Of a DNA stretch of 64,000 bases, positions 53,628-63,889 are shown piece by piece (the stretch's first letter is position 1; the number at the start of each line of letters is the position of its first letter). The position numbers were made by a program, and so were the translations under genes. The notes beneath the pieces are model-generated. The model was given only the letters and a program-made list of their open reading frames with translations. It did no database searches and had not been told where the DNA came from. The DNA comes from Microcoleus sp. FACHB-672. GTDB taxonomy: Bacteria; Cyanobacteriota; Cyanobacteriia; Cyanobacteriales; Oscillatoriaceae. The stretch lies in the NCBI RefSeq assembly GCF_014695725.1, contig NZ_JACJOU010000012.1, positions 289,097-353,096 on the forward strand, written 5' to 3'.

Positions 53628-54536
53628 ATGAGGGAAAGTATTGATCGCCTCACCCAAAATCTAAATCAAACCATCGTCGGTAAAGCCGATGCCATTCGCT
53701 TAGTGGTCGTTGCCCTGCTAGCCGGTGGCCACGCCCTGCTTGAAGACGTACCCGGTGTGGGTAAAACCCTGTTGGCCAAATCCCTAGCCCGCTCAATTGC
53801 CGGCGAATTTAAGCGCATACAATGTACCCCCGATCTTTTACCCAGCGACATCACCGGCACCAACATTTGGAACCCCCGCAAAGGAGAATTTGAATTTTTA
53901 GCCGGCCCTGTTTTTGCCAATATCCTGCTAGCTGACGAAATTAACCGCGCCACCCCCCGTACCCAGTCCGCCTTACTAGAAGTCATGGAGGAAAACCAAG
54001 TCACCGTGGATGGCATCCCCCATCCTGTTCCTAGACCGTTTTTTGCCATTGCCACTCAGAACCCCGTGGAGTATCAAGGCACCTTCCCCCTGCCAGAAGC
54101 GCAAATGGATCGCTTCACCCTCTCCCTTTCCTTGGGCTACCCAACAGAAGCCGAAGAAATGCAAATGCTGCAACGGCTGCACCAGGGCATCACTGTAGAC
54201 GAACTCCAGCCCTGCATTAGCTTAGAAGAAGTGCGACAGTTAAGTGTTCTGTGTGCCCAAGTCAAAGTGGAAACGTCTTTGCAACAGTACATCCTCAACC
54301 TAGTACGGGCAACGCGGGAAGACGAGGAAATCACCCTTGGCGTCAGCCCTCGCGGTGCAGTAGCTTTGCAACGATCCACTCAAGCTTTTGCATTTCTTGA
54401 GGGTCGCGACTACGCCATCCCCGATGATGTCAAATTTCTCGCGCCCCATGTGCTGGCCCACCGAATTATCCCAGCCGGCGGACGGCGGTCGAAGACGATT
54501 GTAGATCGGTTACTGCGCTCAATACCCATTCCTTAG
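53628..54536 (+). CDS. MoxR-type AAA+ ATPase
   Basis: A 302-residue AAA+ chaperone-like ATPase. Walker A is DVPGVGKTLLAKSL (about 40-53), Walker B is ILLADEINRATPRTQSALLEVMEE (about 103-126), sensor 1 is FFAIATQNP, and a sensor 2 region lies near 235-260 (GVSPRGAVALQR). MoxR proteins help insert cofactors or mature partner proteins, often with a VWA-domain partner; none is adjacent here. A diheme cytochrome gene follows 71 bp later on the same strand. Confidence 0.93.
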   Translation: MRESIDRLTQNLNQTIVGKADAIRLVVVALLAGGHALLEDVPGVGKTLLAKSLARSIAGEFKRIQCTPDLLPSDITGTNIWNPRKGEFEFLAGPVFANILLADEINRATPRTQSALLEVMEENQVTVDGIPHPVPRPFFAIATQNPVEYQGTFPLPEAQMDRFTLSLSLGYPTEAEEMQMLQRLHQGITVDELQPCISLEEVRQLSVLCAQVKVETSLQQYILNLVRATREDEEITLGVSPRGAVALQRSTQAFAFLEGRDYAIPDDVKFLAPHVLAHRIIPAGGRRSKTIVDRLLRSIPIP

Positions 54537-54607
54537 ACTTGCGAATCCCTAATGGCTAATGGTTAATTAAATTAGTCATTTTCCATTTGCCATTAGTGCA
54601 ATTAAAT

Positions 54608-55138
54608 ATGCCAAATTTTATCCAGCTAAAACCGCAACAACAAAAACGCCAGCGCAAATTCGTTGTGCTGTTATTGTCAATCTTAATCTGCACTCTAGTC
54701 ATGGGAAAAGCCTTAGCCCAATCCCTAGAACCTTCCAGAATTAGCACAATAGATCCTATCGGCAAAAGCCACCAACTGGGAAAAGAACTTTATTTGGAAA
54801 ACTGCGCCGGCTGTCATGTGGCGCTGCCACCAGAAGTGATGCCCACAGAAACCTGGCGGCAACTACTGCTAGATCCACAACATTACGGGCGGCAATTACA
54901 ACTGCCGGTGGGTCCCCCTCGCATCCTAATATGGAGTTATCTGCGAGATTTTTCTCGCCCCCATACTAAAGAGGAAGAAATTCCCTACCGGCTGCCGCAA
55001 TCTCGCTATTTTAAAGCCCTTCACCCCCGCGTCAAACTGCCCAGACCGACCAGTGTTGGCACTTGTCTCACCTGTCATCCCTCTGCAGATCAATACAATT
55101 TCCGGCAGCTAGCGCCAGAGTGGCAGGATTCTCCTTAA
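54608..55138 (+). CDS. Diheme cytochrome c family protein
   Basis: A 176-residue exported protein with a membrane/signal helix (VVLLLSILICTLVMGKALA, about 19-37) and an AQS cleavage-type site. Heme-binding CxxCH motifs occur at C66-C69-H70 (NCAGCH) and C153-C156-H157 (TCLTCH). The domain between is unlike mono-heme cytochrome c6. ATG 54608 is chosen because the upstream frame (TTG at 54587) lacks support. It would act on the lumenal or periplasmic side. Electron partner unknown. Confidence 0.87.
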   Translation: MPNFIQLKPQQQKRQRKFVVLLLSILICTLVMGKALAQSLEPSRISTIDPIGKSHQLGKELYLENCAGCHVALPPEVMPTETWRQLLLDPQHYGRQLQLPVGPPRILIWSYLRDFSRPHTKEEEIPYRLPQSRYFKALHPRVKLPRPTSVGTCLTCHPSADQYNFRQLAPEWQDSP

Positions 55139-55275
55139 TATAGGATCTAGAGGAACTGTGAAGTGTCTGTCGTCACTGGGTTGGCACAGGTGGAGATTGC
55201 CCCACTAACCCCAGGCCACAGACCCCTAACATCCTTCATCCTCGATCCTCCATCCTTTCGACTCCCTCTCCTGCC

Positions 55276-58086
55276 ATGCTGAAAAATTTGCTCGGAGATC
55301 CAAACGCACGCAAACTAAAGAGATATCAGCCCTTTGTCGCTGATGTCTACATTCTGGAAGAAGAAATCCAGGCGCTCTCCGATGAGGCTTTAACAGCCAA
55401 GACAGCAGAATTCAAACAGCGACTAAAATCAGCCAAATCTCTCAACGAAGAGAAAGAAATGCTGGATGAACTGCTACCGGAAGCCTTTGCGGTGGTTCGG
55501 GAAGCAGCTAGGCGGGTTTTGGGTATGAGACATTTTGATGTCCAAATCCTCGGCGGCACCATCCTCCACAAAGGACAAATTGCCGAAATGAAAACCGGCG
55601 AGGGCAAAACCCTGGTTGCTACCTTACCCTCCTACTTAAACGCACTCAAAGGCAAAGGTGTACACGTTGTCACCGTCAACGACTACCTGGCTCGCCGGGA
55701 CGCTGAATGGATGGGACAGGTGCATCGTTTCCTGGGATTGAGCGTCGGTTTGATCCAGCAGGGGATGAACCCGGATGAGCGCCGGCGCAACTACAACTGT
55801 GATATCACTTATGCGACAAACAGTGAGCTAGGCTTCGACTACTTGCGCGACAATATGGCCAGCTCAATGGCAGAAGTGGTGCAGCGACCCTTTAACTACG
55901 CCATCATTGACGAAGTTGACTCGATTTTAATTGACGAAGCCCGCACCCCGCTGATTATTTCAGGACAAGTTGAACGCCCCACAGAGAAATATCTGCAGGC
56001 GGCTGAAATCGCTAATGCCCTGCAAAATGAAGAACATTACGAAGTGGATGAAAAAGCTCGCAATGTTCTTTTAAGTGACGAAGGGTTTGCGGAATCAGAG
56101 AAACTTTTAGGCGTTACGGATCTCTACGACCCTAACGATCCTTGGGCGCACTATATTTTTAACGCCATTAAAGCGAAAGAATTGTTCATCAAAGACAAAA
56201 ACTACATCATTTTTGAAGATGAGGTTGTAATCGTTGATGAATTTACGGGCCGCGTACTTCAAGGCCGGCGCTGGAGTGATGGTTTGCACCAGGCCATTGA
56301 AGCGAAAGAAGGGGTAGAAATTCAACCAGAAACCCAAACTCTGGCCACCATTACCTATCAAAACTTCTTCTTGCTCTATCCCAAGCTGTCTGGCATGACC
56401 GGCACTGCGAAAACCGAAGAAGCGGAATTTGAAAAAATTTACAGCTTAGAAGTCACCGGCATCCCCACCAACCGTTCTGCTGGACGTCGGGATTTGCCCG
56501 ATGTGGTCTATAAAACCGAAGCCGGCAAATGGGTTGCTGTGGCGGAAGAGTGCGCTGAAATGCACGAAAAGGGACGCCCGGTGTTGGTGGGAACAACAAG
56601 CGTGGAAAACTCAGAACAGCTTTCCGTACTGCTGCGTGAGCGCGGCATTCCCCACAACCTACTCAACGCTAAACCAGAGAACGTTGAGCGAGAATCAGAA
56701 ATTGTGGCCCAAGCTGGACGCAAAGGTGCTGTAACCATTGCCACGAACATGGCCGGTCGAGGCACCGACATCATTCTGGGTGGGAACGCCGACTACATGG
56801 CAAGGCTGAAAGTGCGGGAATACTTCATGCCGCTGATCGTGCAGCCAGAAGATGAAAGCAACTTTGGTTCCATGCGCGTCGCCGCAGCCGGTGGCAGAAG
56901 CAATGCCCAAGGTTTCGGCACCACAAAGAAAGTCAAAACTTGGAAAGTCTCTCCCCAGATTTTCCCCACTCAACTCTCCCGCGAAGCCGAGCAAATGCTC
57001 AAAAATGCTGTGCAGTTTGCCGTGCAAAGCTATGGGGAACGCTCTCTGTCAGAACTAGAGGCAGAAGACAAAGTGGCGGTTGCTTCAGAAAAAGCCCCCA
57101 CGGATGATCCCGTCATTCAAAAACTGCGGGAAGTTTACAATCTTGTTCGCCAGGAGTATGAACACTACACCAGCCGCGAACACGATGAAGTGGTGAACCT
57201 GGGCGGGTTGCACGTCATCGGCACCGAACGCCACGAATCTCGCCGGATTGACAACCAATTGCGGGGACGTTGTGGCCGGCAGGGTGACCCCGGTTCCACC
57301 AAATTCTTCCTCAGCTTGCAGGATAACCTGTTGCGGATTTTTGGCGGTGATCGCGTGGCCGGCTTAATGAACGCCTTCCAAGTCGAGGAAGATATGCCCA
57401 TCGAGTCGAGAATGCTGACTCGTTCCCTCGAAGGCGCTCAGAAAAAGGTTGAAACGTACTACTACGACATCCGTAAACAGGTGTTTGAGTACGACGAAGT
57501 GATGAATAATCAGCGTCGGGCGATTTATGCTGAACGCCGGCGGGTGTTAGAAGGTCTTGACCTCAAAGAGCAAGTGATCAAGTATGCGGAAAAAACGATG
57601 GATGACATCGTTGAAGCTTACGTGAACCCAGATTTGCCTTCGGAAGAATGGGAACTCAACAAATTAGTTGAGAAGGTGAAGGAATTTGTCTATCTGCTGC
57701 GGGATATGGAACCCCAGCAGTTGGAAGACTTGTCGATGGAGGAAATCGAAACTTTCCTGCATGAACAAGTTCGGATCGCCTATGACTTAAAAGAAGCACA
57801 GGTTGATCAAATCCAACCTGGTTTGATGCGTCAAGCTGAGAGATTCTTTATCTTGCAACAGATTGACACCCTCTGGCGCGAACACTTGCAACAGATGGAT
57901 GCTTTACGGGAATCGGTGGGACTGCGTAGCTACGGTCAAAAAGACCCCTTGATTGAATATAAGAGTGAAGGCTACGAACTTTTCCTTGATATGATGACCG
58001 ATATTCGCCGGAATGTGGTATACTCCCTATTCCAATTCCAGCCGCAGGTGCAGCAGCCGGTGCAAGCCTCCTCGGAGATGGTGTGA
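55276..58086 (+). CDS. secA: Protein translocase subunit SecA
   Basis: A 936-residue motor ATPase that pushes unfolded proteins through SecYEG. It starts [17 protein letters not shown]; Walker A MKTGEGKT lies at about 103-110, the DEAD-like motif IIDEVDSIL at about 210, and the second ATP motif [10 protein letters not shown] at about 490. The C-terminal end is Gln/Pro/Val-rich and lacks the zinc-binding Cys-x-Cys motif, as is usual in cyanobacteria. Length is normal. It is monocistronic by spacing. Confidence 0.98.
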   Translation: MLKNLLGDPNARKLKRYQPFVADVYILEEEIQALSDEALTAKTAEFKQRLKSAKSLNEEKEMLDELLPEAFAVVREAARRVLGMRHFDVQILGGTILHKGQIAEMKTGEGKTLVATLPSYLNALKGKGVHVVTVNDYLARRDAEWMGQVHRFLGLSVGLIQQGMNPDERRRNYNCDITYATNSELGFDYLRDNMASSMAEVVQRPFNYAIIDEVDSILIDEARTPLIISGQVERPTEKYLQAAEIANALQNEEHYEVDEKARNVLLSDEGFAESEKLLGVTDLYDPNDPWAHYIFNAIKAKELFIKDKNYIIFEDEVVIVDEFTGRVLQGRRWSDGLHQAIEAKEGVEIQPETQTLATITYQNFFLLYPKLSGMTGTAKTEEAEFEKIYSLEVTGIPTNRSAGRRDLPDVVYKTEAGKWVAVAEECAEMHEKGRPVLVGTTSVENSEQLSVLLRERGIPHNLLNAKPENVERESEIVAQAGRKGAVTIATNMAGRGTDIILGGNADYMARLKVREYFMPLIVQPEDESNFGSMRVAAAGGRSNAQGFGTTKKVKTWKVSPQIFPTQLSREAEQMLKNAVQFAVQSYGERSLSELEAEDKVAVASEKAPTDDPVIQKLREVYNLVRQEYEHYTSREHDEVVNLGGLHVIGTERHESRRIDNQLRGRCGRQGDPGSTKFFLSLQDNLLRIFGGDRVAGLMNAFQVEEDMPIESRMLTRSLEGAQKKVETYYYDIRKQVFEYDEVMNNQRRAIYAERRRVLEGLDLKEQVIKYAEKTMDDIVEAYVNPDLPSEEWELNKLVEKVKEFVYLLRDMEPQQLEDLSMEEIETFLHEQVRIAYDLKEAQVDQIQPGLMRQAERFFILQQIDTLWREHLQQMDALRESVGLRSYGQKDPLIEYKSEGYELFLDMMTDIRRNVVYSLFQFQPQVQQPVQASSEMV

Positions 58087-58087
58087 A

Positions 58088-58160
58088 GTAGGGGCTAGGG
58101 ACTAGGGACGATGGGGAGAATTTTTTATTTCCCAATGCCCTATGCCCCATTCCCCATCCC
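58088..58160. repeat. Heptamer repeats between secA and the GAF protein
   Basis: Units GGGGCTA, GGGACTA and GGGACGA (plus strand) face CCC(A/T)ATGCC-type units. GATGGGGA (58110-58117) can pair with TCCCCATC (58151-58158). It lies between converging genes. Confidence 0.7.
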
Positions 58161-58164
58161 AAAC

Positions 58165-60954
58165 TTACCTTTTACTGATAAGAGGCATGAGGATCTGGCT
58201 GGTAATGCGGCCATCTTCAAGCTGGTAAAAATTTAGCTGTCCGCCCATTTGTCGCATTACCCGCTGGCAAATAACCAAATGTAGACCGGGAGGCTGTTCC
58301 AGGCTGGAGGGAACGAGTAAATCGATATCGTGACCGGCCTGTAACTCGCTCAGCAGGAGATTCGGCATTTCCCCAGAATCCGTAATCGACAGCTCTAAAC
58401 GGTTTTCGTCAAAAGGCCGGCACCAAATATCTATTCTTGCACCCATTTCAGACCGGCGGCACGCTGCCAGCAGCACCTCATAAAGCACCCACTCAATTTT
58501 GATCGAGTCACCGCTGACATTGAGATGAGTTTCACTGTGCACCTGAGTCCAAAGTTGACGCTGATGAATGACCCCACCGGCACGATCAAGCGTTCGCCGC
58601 ATCAAACTGGCAACGGGAATAATTTCACCTTGGGTTTGCAGATGCCACTGTTCCTGTTTCAGCAGATCGCGCATTGATTGAATCGAACTGCCTAACTGCC
58701 GCAAAATCTGCTGGAGGCGCATAATCTGCAAGGAACCAAAACTGCCTTTATGATTGCCCAGCTCCGTTAGTTTTTTCACCCCCGACTGCATGGCTCGAAA
58801 AAAGTCCTCCAAGCGCCGGTGTTTATACCAATTCAAACATTCCAGCTCTTCTCGCTGCCACTGAAGCGATGAGGTAAGCATCAGGTAACGGCGAGACCAA
58901 GCAAGTTGGTTCACTAAAAAAGTCATCGCCCTCACCGCATTGGGTGACCACCGGCGATCTGCCTGATCGGCAACCACCAAAATTCCCGTTGGCTGATGAG
59001 CCGGCGAAGTTCGCAGCGCCATCACCAAAATCTGGCCAACTCCCGGCCCATTGAGCCACTGCCTCGTGTCCAAGGGCAAATCGCTTGCTTTCACCTCCAG
59101 CGGTTCTGACATTTGCAGCAGCGCCCATTGAACCAGGGCATCCGTTTGGACGGGGACGCCGATCTCGGTATTCAGCGAAAACAAACTATTGGCGATTATC
59201 GGCGCAACAATCCGGCCTACAGCTCTCCCCGGCAACCACGTCACCAACGTCACAAGAGGACAGCTCATCACTTGAGCCAACTGCTGCACTCCCAACCGTT
59301 CTATCTCCTCCAACGGCAAATGGCCTGATTGCAGCAAATTTGTCAACCCTGATTGAATCATTGTCAGAAGTTGTTGCTGTTGCTCATTAGCGGCTTGTAG
59401 CTGCCACTGGTGCAGAATCAGACCAATCTGCTGACTCACCACGGCGATCAATTCTCGCTCTCTATGGCTCCAAGAACGCGTGGTTTCGCTGGCCACCACC
59501 AGCAGCCCTTCAATGCCATGACCTGGAGAGGTGCCGCACACCAAAACTGAACGCATCCCCAAATCGAAAAACGCAGAACGCCAAGCCATCAACTTGAAAT
59601 CTTCGTTCCAATTTTCAATCGCGATCGCTTCGGGACTTTCTTGCAACATCTGAGTGTCTACCTCAGTGAGGGGACTCAGCGGCGTTGATATTGCCCGCCG
59701 ATTGGCCGGCTGGTTTTGATAGCAGATGTCAAACTGATTGTGTTCAGGGTTGTAGAGAAGCACAAGAAATCGATCAGCCTTGAGGTGTGCTACAAGTTGC
59801 TCTCCACAGGTTTTTAACGTGGTCTTCCAGTCATCGTCACTGTAAATCGCATGGGTGACGCCGGCAGTTAAGGCCCGATCCAACTTTGTTTGGTCAAGGG
59901 TGGCTTCCATTTGAGACAAAGGAGCAACCAGAGCCAGTAGTTGAGCCGCCCCCCGGACATAGTTTTTCTCTTGTTCCTGCCAAATCCGGGCATCGTTGCC
60001 CTCGACTGCCAGAAACCCCAAAATTTCCTTTTGAAACAAAATGGGGGCTGCCAGCAGCGATCTCGCCCGAATCTGCTGCATTAAGCGAGCGGTAATATCC
60101 CCTTTGAGGGAGGAATGAGCTTCTCCAATGGAAACAATTTGATCGCTCATTAGCGCTTGATAGAAGCCCCCCAGATCGGACACCATGATGCCTGAGGCTG
60201 CTTGATTGTTTTCTCCGAAAGGTGATGTTTTGTGATGATTGCCCACCCTGCGCCAGAAGTAGCGCCGAGTCGGCTCAAACCAGTAGACATTGGTTCGGTT
60301 GGGGGCAACAAATTTATGCGTTTCTTCAACGACTGCCTCTAGGCATTGATCCAGGGTGGTGAGGGAACGCAGCCGGGGAAGCAATGCCAACAAGGGCTGT
60401 TCCGGATGTTTGGTTTGCCGGCGCTGCCAGTCAATCTCTAGCCGGTAAAAAGCTGCCGCCAGCCCGCCCAAAATGATGGACAGCCGCGCCTTCTCGTGGG
60501 CTTTGGGCGAGATGCCCCACAAGTTAGACCCCAGCATGGCAACGCCAAAGCAGCGATCTTTATAACGCATGGGGAAAATTAGCGTGCCTTGGATGCCCAA
60601 TTGCTGGGCCGCTTTGCGCCACTCTCCAGCCCGCGTTTCTTCTCGCAAATCCGGCACGCCCACAGGTCGTTGTTGGATCACGACCTGCTCTAAAATATCA
60701 CCGGGAGTGAGGTTAAACCTCTGTTTGAGAATAGAGGCTTCTCCGTTGCCACTGCGCCCTCCCTTGCCTAATAATCGGTGATCGAGGCGATCATAGACGC
60801 CAATCCAAAGCAATTGATAGTCAAATGCGATTTCAAGGTATGAGAGGGTAGTTTCAATTAGAACATCGACATTCTCCTCTTCTCGGAGAGTTTGGAGAGT
60901 ACGCCCCAAGGCAATGAGCTGTTTTTCGTAGGTCGTCTGTTTTTGCTGACCCAT
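58165..60954 (-). CDS. Multi-GAF sensor protein with degenerate histidine-kinase core
   Basis: A 929-residue soluble protein. Three to four GAF-type domains occupy about 15-170, 200-345, 375-520 and 535-690 (e.g. IETTLSYLEIAF, GTLIFPMRYKDRCFGVAML, RSLLAAPILFQKEILGFLAVEG). A helical segment follows (about 715-780), then an HATPase-like end (about 800-925) with DSGEMPNLLLSEL and PPGLHLVICQRVMRQMGGQL. The phosphoacceptor H-box and the N-box asparagine (VLYEVLLAACRRS) are absent, so kinase activity is doubtful. GAF ligand unknown; a chromophore-binding Cys was not identified. Lone gene. Confidence 0.83.
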   Translation of the reverse strand: MGQQKQTTYEKQLIALGRTLQTLREEENVDVLIETTLSYLEIAFDYQLLWIGVYDRLDHRLLGKGGRSGNGEASILKQRFNLTPGDILEQVVIQQRPVGVPDLREETRAGEWRKAAQQLGIQGTLIFPMRYKDRCFGVAMLGSNLWGISPKAHEKARLSIILGGLAAAFYRLEIDWQRRQTKHPEQPLLALLPRLRSLTTLDQCLEAVVEETHKFVAPNRTNVYWFEPTRRYFWRRVGNHHKTSPFGENNQAASGIMVSDLGGFYQALMSDQIVSIGEAHSSLKGDITARLMQQIRARSLLAAPILFQKEILGFLAVEGNDARIWQEQEKNYVRGAAQLLALVAPLSQMEATLDQTKLDRALTAGVTHAIYSDDDWKTTLKTCGEQLVAHLKADRFLVLLYNPEHNQFDICYQNQPANRRAISTPLSPLTEVDTQMLQESPEAIAIENWNEDFKLMAWRSAFFDLGMRSVLVCGTSPGHGIEGLLVVASETTRSWSHRERELIAVVSQQIGLILHQWQLQAANEQQQQLLTMIQSGLTNLLQSGHLPLEEIERLGVQQLAQVMSCPLVTLVTWLPGRAVGRIVAPIIANSLFSLNTEIGVPVQTDALVQWALLQMSEPLEVKASDLPLDTRQWLNGPGVGQILVMALRTSPAHQPTGILVVADQADRRWSPNAVRAMTFLVNQLAWSRRYLMLTSSLQWQREELECLNWYKHRRLEDFFRAMQSGVKKLTELGNHKGSFGSLQIMRLQQILRQLGSSIQSMRDLLKQEQWHLQTQGEIIPVASLMRRTLDRAGGVIHQRQLWTQVHSETHLNVSGDSIKIEWVLYEVLLAACRRSEMGARIDIWCRPFDENRLELSITDSGEMPNLLLSELQAGHDIDLLVPSSLEQPPGLHLVICQRVMRQMGGQLNFYQLEDGRITSQILMPLISKR

Positions 60955-60964
60955 CTCAACAAGT

Positions 60965-61006
60965 TTAGATTTTAGATTTTAGATTTTAGATTGGAGATTG
61001 GGGATT
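60965..61006 (+). repeat. TTAGATT heptamer repeat
   Basis: Six 7-bp units: four exact TTAGATT followed by GGAGATT and GGGGATT. It lies in the 134-bp gap between two divergent genes, so it sits in a promoter region. Confidence 0.9.
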
Positions 61007-61024
61007 GGAAAGATTACTTACCAC

Positions 61025-61053
61025 CCACTACCCATTACCCATTACCCATTACT
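61025..61053 (+). repeat. CCCATTA heptamer repeat
   Basis: About four 7-bp units, CCCACTA then CCCATTA three times, in the same divergent gap, ending 36 bp before the pyrD start. Confidence 0.85.
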
Positions 61054-61088
61054 TGGTCTTTAGTTACTAGCCACCGTGAGGATTGATC

Positions 61089-62258
61089 TTGGATATTTAT
61101 CGATCAGGTATACGTCCTGTTTTGTTTTCTGGATTGAATGTTGATTCAGAGTGGTTGCATCATCAGACTATGGATCTGCTGAGCTGGCTTAACCGGCAAG
61201 GCGATCACCCACCTGCTAGTTGGATTCAATCACAATTTCAGCGCTCTTGTTGTTTTTCTGACACCCGATTGGAACAAAAATTGTGGGGGCTGAATTTTTC
61301 TAATCCCGTTGGTTTAGCCGCTGGGTTTGATAAGGATGGGGTTGCCGCCGGCGTTTGGGCAAGTTTTGGCTTTGGCTTTGCTGAATTGGGAACGGTAACT
61401 TTGCAAGCTCAAGCCGGTAATCCCCGCCCTCGATTATTTCGCTTGCCGGCAGATCAAGCTGTCCTCAATCGCATGGGCTTTAACAATCAGGGGGCAGCGG
61501 CTATGGCAGCGAGGTTATCTTCTTCCCCTCCTCATTTGCCGGTGGTAGATGACCCCGAAGCAGTGACTGATCGCAACATCCCGATTGGAATTAATCTGGG
61601 TAAATCTAAGGTAACACCGCTAGAGGAAGCTGCGGCAGACTATCTTGGTAGCTTTCAGCTTCTCAAAGATTTAGGGGATTATTTTGTGGTGAATGTGTCG
61701 TCTCCCAATACTCCCGGACTGCGCTCCCTACAGGATGCCGGCCAGCTTGCCACGATTTTGGACGCTTTGCAACAAGAAAACCAGAACAGTAAGCCGATTT
61801 TGGTTAAAATCGCACCGGATCTGGAATGGGAGGCGATTTCACAGGCGATTGAGGTGGCCAAACAGTACCGGCTGGCTGGAATTATTGCGACGAATACCAC
61901 CATTCGCCGGGATACTTTGAAGACTGAGTTATTATCACAAACAGGGAAATCTGTCAAAGAAGAAGCGGGGGGAATTAGCGGATTCCCGCTCAAACAGCGA
62001 TCAACAGAGGTGATCCGGTTTATCTGGCAGCAAACTGAAGGACAGTTGGCAATTATTGGCACCGGCGGCGTATTTACTGCTGAGGATGCCTGGGAAAAAA
62101 TTACAGCCGGTGCGAGTTTATTGGAAGTTTACACGGGTTTTGTTTATGAGGGACCCTGGATGGTGCGCCGAATTCTCGCCGGCTTGCTGCAAAAGTTGGA
62201 GGAACGGGGGTTGGGTAATATTTCTGAAGCGGTTGGATTGGAAGGGGGGAAGGGTTAG
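61089..62258 (+). CDS. pyrD: Dihydroorotate dehydrogenase (quinone), class 2
   Basis: A 389-residue membrane-associated FMN enzyme that oxidises dihydroorotate in pyrimidine synthesis and passes electrons to quinone. It has AAGFDKDG (about 79-86), [21 protein letters not shown], the active serine in [10 protein letters not shown] (about 201-210) and the TGGV phosphate loop near 320. TTG at 61089 gives [13 protein letters not shown], the family start, with GAGG eight bases upstream; TTG at 61083 is an alternative. TTG starts lower confidence in the exact N-terminus only. Confidence 0.95.
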   Translation: MDIYRSGIRPVLFSGLNVDSEWLHHQTMDLLSWLNRQGDHPPASWIQSQFQRSCCFSDTRLEQKLWGLNFSNPVGLAAGFDKDGVAAGVWASFGFGFAELGTVTLQAQAGNPRPRLFRLPADQAVLNRMGFNNQGAAAMAARLSSSPPHLPVVDDPEAVTDRNIPIGINLGKSKVTPLEEAAADYLGSFQLLKDLGDYFVVNVSSPNTPGLRSLQDAGQLATILDALQQENQNSKPILVKIAPDLEWEAISQAIEVAKQYRLAGIIATNTTIRRDTLKTELLSQTGKSVKEEAGGISGFPLKQRSTEVIRFIWQQTEGQLAIIGTGGVFTAEDAWEKITAGASLLEVYTGFVYEGPWMVRRILAGLLQKLEERGLGNISEAVGLEGGKG

Positions 62259-62359
62259 GGGGAGACAAACCTCTGGCTTGTTTAACTTGTTGCATCCTGA
62301 AATAAGAAGCCTGAGTCTGCTAAAACATAAAGGTTCAATGCTGCTGTCATTCTAGATTT

Positions 62360-63019
62360 ATGCTGCATAAAAGGTTTCTCCTTCGCCGGCGCTTTTTCTT
62401 CGTGCTGTTAGGATTGGGTGCGGCGCTGACACCACTGATGTTGAACTACTATGTCAATGCTGTGACTAGCAGCCGGCGCTACACGGATATTTCTCAAGTG
62501 CCTGAAGAGGATGTGGCGGTTGTTTTTGGGGCAGGTGTGTGGGAGGATGGTAGCCCGACGCCGATGCTGGCTGATCGGGTACAAGCTGCAGTGGATCTCT
62601 ACAAAGAAGGGCGGGTTCGCAAACTCTTGATGACTGGCGATAACAGCAGCGAAGATTATAACGAAGTGAAAGCGATGCAGGAATACGCTGCTGAACGCGG
62701 AGTGCCGGCTAAGGATATTCAGTTGGATTATGCCGGTTTTAGCACTTATGAAAGCTGCTATCGGGCGAAGGAAATTTTTGGGGTGAAACAGGCTGTTTTA
62801 ATTACGCAAAGTTACCATTTGCCGCGTGCGGTTTACACTTGCCGGCAGCTAGGTGTGGATGCTGTTGGCTTAGGAACGCCCGATTGGGAAAAATATCGAG
62901 ATCGCTCAATGATGCGCTATGCCGGGCGTGAGGTGTTGGCTGTAATTAAGGCGCTATGGGAGGTTCATGTTACTCGTCCAGAACCTACTTTTTTGGGTCC
63001 ATTTGAGGGAATTAAGTGA
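62360..63019 (+). CDS. SanA/YdcF-like (DUF218) protein
   Basis: A 219-residue protein with an N-terminal basic stretch and one membrane helix (FFFVLLGLGAALTPLML, about 12-29), followed by a DUF218 domain: AVVFGAGVWEDGSPTPMLADRV, LLMTGDNSSEDYNEVKAM, DYAGFSTYESCYRAKEIF and LITQSYHLPRAVYTC. SanA-like proteins affect envelope integrity in enteric bacteria, and the family's biochemistry is not settled. It starts about 100 bp after pyrD on the same strand. Confidence 0.88.
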   Translation: MLHKRFLLRRRFFFVLLGLGAALTPLMLNYYVNAVTSSRRYTDISQVPEEDVAVVFGAGVWEDGSPTPMLADRVQAAVDLYKEGRVRKLLMTGDNSSEDYNEVKAMQEYAAERGVPAKDIQLDYAGFSTYESCYRAKEIFGVKQAVLITQSYHLPRAVYTCRQLGVDAVGLGTPDWEKYRDRSMMRYAGREVLAVIKALWEVHVTRPEPTFLGPFEGIK

Positions 63020-63048
63020 GGTGTTGTGGGAAGTTGTATAAGAGTTTT

Positions 63049-63115
63049 TTAACCACAGATGCACACAGATAAACACAGATGTAGGCATAGCCTGTGGTTA
63101 GGTAGAGGCAGATAA
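63049..63115 (+). repeat. Dispersed ACAGATAA/GGCATAGCC repeat copy
   Basis: AACCACAGATGCACACAGATAAACACAGAT is followed by TAGGCATAGCCTGTGGTTA. The outer AACCACAG and CTGTGGTT are complementary, giving a palindromic element. The same words occur near 9841, 22350 and, in part, 48170 and 25250. Confidence 0.8.
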
Positions 63116-63227
63116 TTTGATGGTTTTTGGGATAGGAACATTGCCTGTTGGGGCTTTTTTTTAGTGAGTGAGTTTTGTATTTAACGGGCATAATATTTAG
63201 CTGTTCATAAACATAATAGGAAAGTAA

Positions 63228-63866
63228 ATGGCTCTTTATCTCGATTCGGCAATTATTAGTGAAGCTCAATCTGCTAGCAAATTGGGGTGGGTTACTGGTA
63301 TTACGACGAACCCGACTCTTTTAGGTAAAAGTGATTTAGCGCCGGCAGAAACGCTTAAGCAATTGAAAGCGATTATTTCTGGAGAGTTGTATTACCAACT
63401 CACGGCTTCTGATTTTGATGGCATGGTGGCGGAAGGAAAGGCGGCATTTGAATTGATCGGTGAGCAAACTGTGTTGAAGGTGCCGGCAACTGAGGTGGGT
63501 TTTCGGGTTGTGGCGTCTCTTTCACCGAATATACCTTGTTCGGTTACAGCAATTTATAGTCCAGCGCAGGCGGTTGTGGCAAAAGAAGCAGGGGCGAAAT
63601 ACGCGATCGCTTATGTTAATCGTGCTACTCGGCTGTTGGGGGATGGGGTGGCTTTGGTGCGAGATATGGCGAGTGTGTTAGCAGGCAGTCAGACAAAAAT
63701 TTTAGCAGCGAGTGTAAAATCTCCAGAAGAAGCGGTGGCGACATTACAAGCAGGGGCGCATCATTTAACTTTACCGATGCCGGTTTTGCTGGCAATGGCA
63801 ACTCATGAATTATCGCAGCAAACTGTTGATGAGTTTGCTAACAATGGACGCGGCATTTTGGGATGA
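63228..63866 (+). CDS. Small transaldolase/fructose-6-phosphate aldolase-like protein
   Basis: A 212-residue protein of the short transaldolase (TalC/FSA) type. The Schiff-base lysine lies in VLKVPAT (about residue 85), preceded by WVTGITTNPTLLGKS (residues 21-35) and followed by SAT-like VTAIYSPAQAVVAKEAGAKY. It acts in the pentose phosphate or related aldol chemistry. The family does not allow transaldolase and fructose-6-phosphate aldolase to be told apart by eye. Confidence 0.9.
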   Translation: MALYLDSAIISEAQSASKLGWVTGITTNPTLLGKSDLAPAETLKQLKAIISGELYYQLTASDFDGMVAEGKAAFELIGEQTVLKVPATEVGFRVVASLSPNIPCSVTAIYSPAQAVVAKEAGAKYAIAYVNRATRLLGDGVALVRDMASVLAGSQTKILAASVKSPEEAVATLQAGAHHLTLPMPVLLAMATHELSQQTVDEFANNGRGILG

Positions 63867-63889
63867 AAGTGTGCCGGTGATTGAAGTTA

